NCBI RefSeq assembly: GCF_000091045.1
Contig: NC_006687.1
Span: 1,443,551-1,507,550, forward strand
Direction: 5' to 3'
Length of the DNA: 64,000 nt
Origin: Cryptococcus deneoformans JEC21
Taxonomy: Eukaryota; Basidiomycota; Tremellomycetes; Tremellales; Cryptococcaceae
In this document: positions 59,416 through 64,000 of the stretch, in pieces
Layout of the letters: every line of letters begins with the position of its first letter
Position numbering within the stretch: position 1 is the first letter of the stretch
Position numbers and translations under genes: made by a program
The notes under the pieces: model-generated
The model's database searches: none
What the model was told of the DNA's origin: nothing
Seen by the model: only the letters and a program-made list of their open reading frames with translations

Positions 59416-59694
59416 TAGGGTGTGAAAGAGGATACATGAAAAGCGTTCTAGATTATTGATTTCGTGTCTAAGTTTCGTATTTACTGATTTTCTATTTTTA
59501 TTTTTATTTTTATTTCAGTCTCCCCCCATTCTTCCATCACTCCTTTATCCTCTCCTTCCTCCTCACATCGCGAACGTCCTAGCCCTCGCTCTAACCAGTT
59601 CCAGACTGATTTTCTTCATCATCCCCTCGAACGCCATCGGTCCCATCTCCCTCCTCCATCTTCGCATCTCATCCGCTGTTTCCCTGCTCACTAT
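59416..59694 (-). mobile_element. LINE family 2, copy a (5'-truncated)
   Basis: A 3'-terminal fragment of about 280 bp: left tip TAGGGTGTGAAAGAGGATAC, then the ATTTTTATTTTT-rich 3' region and the last roughly 40 codons of the element protein. It is cut at CTGCTCACTAT (59694), after which GGGTTAGGGGG (more than one telomere unit) precedes the next copy. Minus orientation, 5' end toward the telomere. Confidence 0.85.
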
Positions 59695-59705
59695 GGGTTA
59701 GGGGG
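59695..59705. repeat. telomeric unit at the seam between LINE2 copies
   Basis: GGGTTAGGGGG contains one complete telomere unit (59698-59705) plus three G of a preceding unit. The GGG before TTAGGGGG is found in neither LINE2 flank, so this is genuine telomere-like sequence between two insertions, not only shared terminal bases. Confidence 0.75.
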
Positions 59706-59815
59706 TGAAAGAGGATACATGAAAAGCGTTCTAGATTATTGATTTCGTGTCTAAGTTTCGTATTTACTGATTTTCTATTTTTATTTTTATTTTTATTTCA
59801 GTCTCCCCCCATTCT
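59706..59815 (-). mobile_element. LINE family 2, copy b (very short)
   Basis: About 110 bp of the 3' region only, from TGAAAGAGGATACATG to CCCCCCATTCT, where it stops and GGGTGAAAG of copy c begins. Identical or nearly so to copies a and c. It has no coding sequence. Confidence 0.85.
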
Positions 59816-62720
59816 GGGTGAAAGAGGATACATGAAAAGCGTTCTAGATTATTGATTTCGTGTCTAAGTTTCGTATTTACTGATTTTCTATTTTTATTTT
59901 TATTTTTATTTCAGTCTCCCCCCATTCTTCCATCACTCCTTTATCCTCTCCTTCCTCCTCACATCGCGAACGTCCTAGCCCTCGCTCTAACCAGTTCCAG
60001 ACTGATTTTCTTCATCATCCCCTCGAACGCCATCGGTCCCATCTCCCTCCTCCATCTTCGCATCTCATCCGCTGTTTCCCTGCTCACTATTCCACCGGTC
60101 GACATCACCACTGCCTTGAACAGCCCAGAGTGGGTCGCTGGTGCCTTCCTGGTGGCGTTTTCGCTGACCTTGTCGAGCCAGGAGAGACACCGGTTCAGGA
60201 CGTGGTTGGTGAGAGAGCTGGCAGCCGGTTTTGCGCTCGTGGTACTCCTGGCATCCCGATCATTGAGGCAATAGACCTTGAGGTCGTAATCGGTCGCGTG
60301 GAGCCCACACCTGCCCCTCACCCTCAAGTCGTTCCGCCTCTGCCCCTCGAGAGTCCTCGGCTCGATCGAGACCACTGCCCCCTCGACGCTCTGCAGGCCA
60401 CGGTGAATGATTCTGTTGATAGAGTCGTGGCGGCGTTGAGCCCAGGAGTTTCGGGAGCGGCAGAGCTCGTCGTGGCCGAGAGGGGAGTCGGAACCGCAGA
60501 AGGAGCAGATTGCCAACGAGGATCCAACCAGAGTCCGGTCATGGAGACCTGTGGCGACCTCTTGGTTGGAAAGTCGCAGCGGCTGGAAGTAGGGGACGAC
60601 GTTGAGCCAGCGCTTGCCGATCCCAGATGCATTTTCAATGAGTCTTTTGCGTCCAGGATCATTCAAGCCTTCGAGGATGGCTGTCTGCTGATGCTCCCAC
60701 ATAGACGAACAGAGTTCGCGTTGGCTTGGTGTGGGAGCTTCGTCGGGAAGGTCGAGGGCAAAGATATTGGCGAGGTACTTGTCAGCTTGCGCTGCAGCCG
60801 CTTTGTTAGCTAGGGGAGCTACATCTGTGAAAGAGAGGAGTCCTAGACCGCCGAAACGGGCTGGGAGATGGCTCAGCTTCTTTCCTAGCATGTTCTCGGC
60901 CTCGGATCCCTCTGTCTGCCTTGTCCTCATTCTCTGCACTTCGTCCCACAATTCCTGATCCATCTTCTCCCAGTATTCCTTCAGGTCGTCGGTCCTTAGG
61001 CTGCGTTGGAGGTGACGCAGGTTTTGTTGGATGCAGAAGCGTAGTAGTAGTAGGGCATGTTGGCTTGGCAGGTCCTTTAGCCGGGCTATCTTCCTTGCTT
61101 CACTCTCCATCTTGTCCTTCAGGAACTCTTCCCTCGCCTTCTTCGGACCGACCATAGTTCCCAGCATCTTAAAACCGTTCTCAGCCATCTCGGTGAAAGT
61201 AACTTGTTTGCATTTATTGTTGTTTAGTTTGATTACGTTCTCCTTGTCGGCTAGAAAAGCTTGTGTGCGCTGCATGACGTTGGGGTCATTGGAAAAGAGG
61301 TAGATGTCGTCCAGGTAGGCTACGGCTTGCGTGTCGGGGCCCAGGGCGATGGATAGAGCATGGAGAGTCGGTCTGAGGGCGATCGAGAAGAACAGGGGAC
61401 CGAATGGATCGCCTTGGCGGACTCCTTGTGACGACTGCAGGATTGTGTCACCACAAATCAGGTCTGAAGGCTCACCGTAGGCCCATTTGCACGTTCTCCA
61501 CAGCACTGGCGCATGCTTCTCCACCGCGTCTGCCATCACCTTTCTATCCACCCGGTTGAAAGCATTTGTGGCATCTAGAGAGGCAAGATGAGTGTACTCG
61601 GCTCCCAAACTACCCTCCAGAGCACGTTCGGCTGCTCGCACAATTGGTTCTACACCTCCTGGGGATTTGACGCCGAGTTGGTAAGGTAGAAGGAAGTCGG
61701 TGTGGAAGTAGGAGCGTAGGATGGCTTTGGCACAGAGTCGGTAGATGAGTTCGCCAACTGCGATCGGTCGGACTGAGCCGTCGTCTTTCTTGAGAGCGAT
61801 TAAGCGAGAGGTTCTGAGCATTGACTGGCCCAAAGCGGTTGACGAGGTGATGGAGGTGCAGAGTGTGGTGAGGAACTTGACGACTGAGGGTCGGTGCATG
61901 GCACTTTTCAGCAAAGGGACTGTCCAGCCGCTTACTCCTGGTGCAGTATCCGCCGCAAACGTGTCCAGCGCCTCCCTCATGCTCTGTTCGGTGATGTTCT
62001 TCCCTTGCTTCGGCCCCGCCTTTCTTCCAAACGGCTTTTCAGGACCTCTCGGATGCTTCGACTCCAGTTGTTCTAGTACTCTGTCATCAATCTCCATAGC
62101 CTTTGCGTCTTCTGCCAGGATGCGCGCTGCAGAGCCTAGGTGACCTGACTCGACGAGTTTGGTTGCTGTTTTTGAAGTGTCGGATGCAGTGGTTGGGTTC
62201 TGGGGCTTTGGCTTGGGTGTCGGCCAGGAGACATTCGGGTAGCTTGCGAGGAACAATGCTGGTTTCTTTTCCAGAGTGGCTGGGAACAGGCCGACTTTGG
62301 GTAGCGCTAAGAAGTTGAGTAGGTTGGCTTCAGTTGGCCGGGTGAGGTAGGCCTCAGCGCAACGAGCGGCCGCGTCTTGGAAGGCTGGGTGGAGTCGGCC
62401 AGGAATAGGCTTCTTCCGGTTTGGTATTGTGGCTAGATACCGGAATCTGTCAGCTGTATTGCCTTGGTCTGGCAGGGTAAATGGAATAGACTTCCGAGGG
62501 CAAGGCCCCAGAGGTGCGCTCACTGTGGAATCTACCTCCTGATTCATTTGCACAACTGGGGCGGTGGCTAAGTTTCCCCCGGATTCAACGTTCTCCTTCT
62601 CCTGCTCGGGCTCTACTTCCTGCTCAGGCTCTGCTTCCTGCTCGGGCCCTACTTCCTGCACTGGTTCTAACCTAAGGAACTGCCTCCTGGCGCGCCAGGG
62701 AAAACAGTCCCCATAGAAAA
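59816..62720 (-). mobile_element. LINE family 2, copy c (nearly full-length)
   Basis: The sense strand runs toward the left. The 3' region contains a (TTTTTA)n tract, the whole reverse transcriptase and the endonuclease region, and part of the N-terminus. Homology with family 1 fades upstream of the Glu/Pro-rich stretch near 62600-62720, and no zinc fingers follow, so the element is probably 5'-truncated there and the remaining ORF start belongs to flanking DNA. Confidence 0.8.
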
Positions 62721-62847
62721 ATTCAGGGAAAACGCCGAAATTTTCACCTGGCTCACCAATCGATTTCCCTGGCATGACATCGCATTCCCCGACTGTACGG
62801 CGGGGTAAGGGGCGAAAGCGTTCGATCTCCCGGTTCGAACGGTACAA
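59959..62847 (-). CDS. LINE family 2 reverse transcriptase/endonuclease protein
   Basis: A 962-residue open frame related along most of its length to the family 1 protein (perhaps 60-65 percent identity by eye). Shared: APGVSGWTVPLLK, LIALKKDDGSVRPIAVGELI, SLDATNAFNRVDR, SQGVRQGDPFGPLFFSIALR, YLDDIYLFSND, the CCHC knuckle CSFCGSDSPLGHDELC and the endonuclease core RRNDLRVRGRCG with DYDLKVYCLNDRDARS. In place of the N-terminal zinc fingers it has an unrelated start (MYRSNREIERFRPLPRRTVG) and Glu-Pro repeats (EQEAEPEQEVEPEQ). The intact catalytic core suggests recent activity, but the likely missing fingers may make this copy defective. Confidence 0.85.
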   Translation of the reverse strand: MYRSNREIERFRPLPRRTVGECDVMPGKSIGEPGENFGVFPEFFYGDCFPWRARRQFLRLEPVQEVGPEQEAEPEQEVEPEQEKENVESGGNLATAPVVQMNQEVDSTVSAPLGPCPRKSIPFTLPDQGNTADRFRYLATIPNRKKPIPGRLHPAFQDAAARCAEAYLTRPTEANLLNFLALPKVGLFPATLEKKPALFLASYPNVSWPTPKPKPQNPTTASDTSKTATKLVESGHLGSAARILAEDAKAMEIDDRVLEQLESKHPRGPEKPFGRKAGPKQGKNITEQSMREALDTFAADTAPGVSGWTVPLLKSAMHRPSVVKFLTTLCTSITSSTALGQSMLRTSRLIALKKDDGSVRPIAVGELIYRLCAKAILRSYFHTDFLLPYQLGVKSPGGVEPIVRAAERALEGSLGAEYTHLASLDATNAFNRVDRKVMADAVEKHAPVLWRTCKWAYGEPSDLICGDTILQSSQGVRQGDPFGPLFFSIALRPTLHALSIALGPDTQAVAYLDDIYLFSNDPNVMQRTQAFLADKENVIKLNNNKCKQVTFTEMAENGFKMLGTMVGPKKAREEFLKDKMESEARKIARLKDLPSQHALLLLRFCIQQNLRHLQRSLRTDDLKEYWEKMDQELWDEVQRMRTRQTEGSEAENMLGKKLSHLPARFGGLGLLSFTDVAPLANKAAAAQADKYLANIFALDLPDEAPTPSQRELCSSMWEHQQTAILEGLNDPGRKRLIENASGIGKRWLNVVPYFQPLRLSNQEVATGLHDRTLVGSSLAICSFCGSDSPLGHDELCRSRNSWAQRRHDSINRIIHRGLQSVEGAVVSIEPRTLEGQRRNDLRVRGRCGLHATDYDLKVYCLNDRDARSTTSAKPAASSLTNHVLNRCLSWLDKVSENATRKAPATHSGLFKAVVMSTGGIVSRETADEMRRWRREMGPMAFEGMMKKISLELVRARARTFAM

Positions 62848-63198
62848 TTATCTCGAGGAATCCATTAGTGGATGCATACACACGGCCTCTCGAAAGAGGG
62901 AGGGGTCATATTGGGTCGTATGGTGGGGACGGAACCTTTTTTTTGGTGGGCGACTTTTTTTGGTTTTTTTTTGGCCATCCATATATGTTCTGTCAATGCT
63001 AACTGGATCACTTTCCAATGCCTAAGGGTCTACTGACTATGCGTCTAGGGCAAACAAAGGATGCTCTATCGACTGGTGATGTTTATTTTTATGCATGCAT
63101 AACGGATACAACCGATCGCTCAGTGAATATCCCCTCAGGCCAGCGAAATGAGTACTGCCACATTGGGTGAGATCACGCTTACATAATCTACTGCTGCT

Positions 63199-63313
63199 GG
63201 ATCCCCTATTTGTTCGACGCTGGAACTCCTATTTGTTCGACGCCGAATCCCCTATTTGTTCGACGCGGGATCCCCTATTTGTTTGACGCTAAATCCCCTA
63301 TTTGTTCAACCCT
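63199..63313. repeat. 23-bp subtelomeric minisatellite, five units
   Basis: Five tandem 23-bp units built on ATCCCCTATTTGTTCGACGC, with increasing decay toward the telomere. No unique spacers separate them, so this is not a CRISPR-like array. Confidence 0.9.
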
Positions 63314-63429
63314 AATGCCCATCCCCTACGAGTTCATGCTGTTTTCGACAATCCCCTAAGCTGAAAGCTCAGTTTGACTTGGAGTTGTGCATGAAAATCA
63401 TGGTATCTCATTACATCATCACTTTTTGA

Positions 63430-63600
63430 GTGGATTCATGCATGCATCTTTCAATACAATTATGTTCTAATGCATGGATGTCAATTATGTCGACTATTCC
63501 TAATGATGCAATACAACTATTTTCTAATGGCATACATATATTTATTCATTCATGCATGCATCATACAATACAATTATTTGGTATGCATGGACATCATCAG
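63430..63600. repeat. degenerate CATGCATGCATC / CAATACAATTAT repeats
   Basis: TTCATGCATGCATC followed by CAATACAATTAT occurs twice (about 63434 and 63549), with a partial copy (GATGCAATACAACTATTTTC) between. This is AT-rich subtelomeric filler without coding potential. Confidence 0.65.
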
Positions 63601-63779
63601 CAGACATCTGCCAGTGTGTGCAAGTACCCATTTTCCATCATGACAATTCAAGTCCATTGGAGCTATCAACAGTCAGGATGGGCATGGTTGGATGTGTTTG
63701 GTAGGCCCCAAGTACAACAAATAGATTGATGAAGCTGAATAGGGCAAGCGCAGTAAATGGGACAAGGGTGATGTAGAAA

Positions 63780-63923
63780 TAGGGTGAGATAAATAGAGTA
63801 TGATAAATGCAGCAAGTATGATAAATAAGGCGAGTATGGTAAATGTGGTGAGTGTGATATAGGCCCCGGCAGACCATGACAGAGGCCAAGTATGGTAAAT
63901 GTGATGGGTATGATATAGGCCCC
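63780..63923. repeat. telomere-adjacent AGTATGATAAAT-type repeats
   Basis: Imperfect repeats of about 19-22 bp (GAGTATGATAAATGCAGCA, AAGTATGATAAATAAGGC, GAGTATGGTAAATGTGGT), then two copies of GATATAGGCCCC, the second directly abutting the telomere. Telomere-associated sequence. Confidence 0.75.
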
Positions 63924-64000
63924 TTAGGGGGTTAGGGGGTTAGGGGGTTAGGGGGTTAGGGGGTTAGGGGGTTAGGGGGTTAGGGGGTTAGGGGGTTAGG
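63924..64000 (+). repeat. telomere, (TTAGGGGG)n
   Basis: Nine and a half perfect 8-bp units running to the last base, G-rich strand 5' to 3' toward the end, so this is the physical right end of a chromosome. The unit equals the one reported for Cryptococcus. Confidence 0.98.

Noticed and set aside
62680..62847. N-terminal 50-60 residues of the LINE family 2 open frame as a new domain
   Set aside because: The segment has no counterpart in family 1 and begins where element homology ends; most likely flanking DNA that happens to be open.
63199..63313. CRISPR-like spacing of a 23-bp repeat
   Set aside because: The units are directly tandem with no spacers, and the genome is eukaryotic.

Overview
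This window is the right end of a fungal chromosome, most likely a basidiomycete of the Cryptococcus/Kwoniella group (Tremellomycetes). The evidence is the terminal array of (TTAGGGGG)n at 63924-64000 (the telomere unit described for Cryptococcus neoformans), genes dense in 35-70 nt introns, fungal Zn2Cys6 regulators, and Cnl1-like non-LTR retrotransposons. The species cannot be fixed from the sequence alone.

Layout. 0.5-12.5 kb: a DEAD-box helicase (MSS116-like), then what looks like a beta-glucoside utilisation block: a Zn2Cys6 regulator, a GH3/PA14 beta-glucosidase, and a sugar-porter gene divergent from it. 12.7-18.4 kb: a head-to-tail array of one full-length and three 5'-truncated LINE copies, all on the minus strand, with TTAGGGGG-like units at the seams. 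19-31.4 kb: mostly housekeeping or conserved genes: a large mitochondrial-type unknown, TMA16, a 72-residue Cys-rich protein, a GRDP-like protein, a divergent enolase, a foldback element, and an HPP membrane protein. 31.4-36.3 kb: gene-poor, with a decayed Gfo/Idh/MocA gene and dispersed repeats.

36.3-57.5 kb holds a striking catabolic neighbourhood: a DUF1445 (D-glutamate cyclase-like) protein, a Zn2Cys6 regulator, divergently transcribed and separate HyuA and HyuB subunits of an oxoprolinase/hydantoinase, a HpcH/HpaI aldolase, a Dal5-type transporter divergent from a TauD-type dioxygenase, and a Gfo/Idh/MocA oxidoreductase. In bacteria DUF1445 genes sit beside 5-oxoprolinase genes, so a D-glutamate/5-oxoproline or related lactam/hydantoin pathway is my leading inference. 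Several dispersed LTR-like repeats lie inside it.

57.5-64 kb is subtelomere: a palindromic element, microsatellites, a second LINE family (two short 3' fragments and one nearly full copy), a 23-bp minisatellite, and the telomere. Both LINE families end (sense strand) in CCCCCTAA, the complement of the telomere unit, and every copy points its 5' end at the telomere. This is the arrangement expected if their RNAs prime on chromosome-end G-strand overhangs.

CDS coordinates for spliced genes run from start codon to stop codon and include introns. Exon joins were inferred by eye from splice signals and frame.
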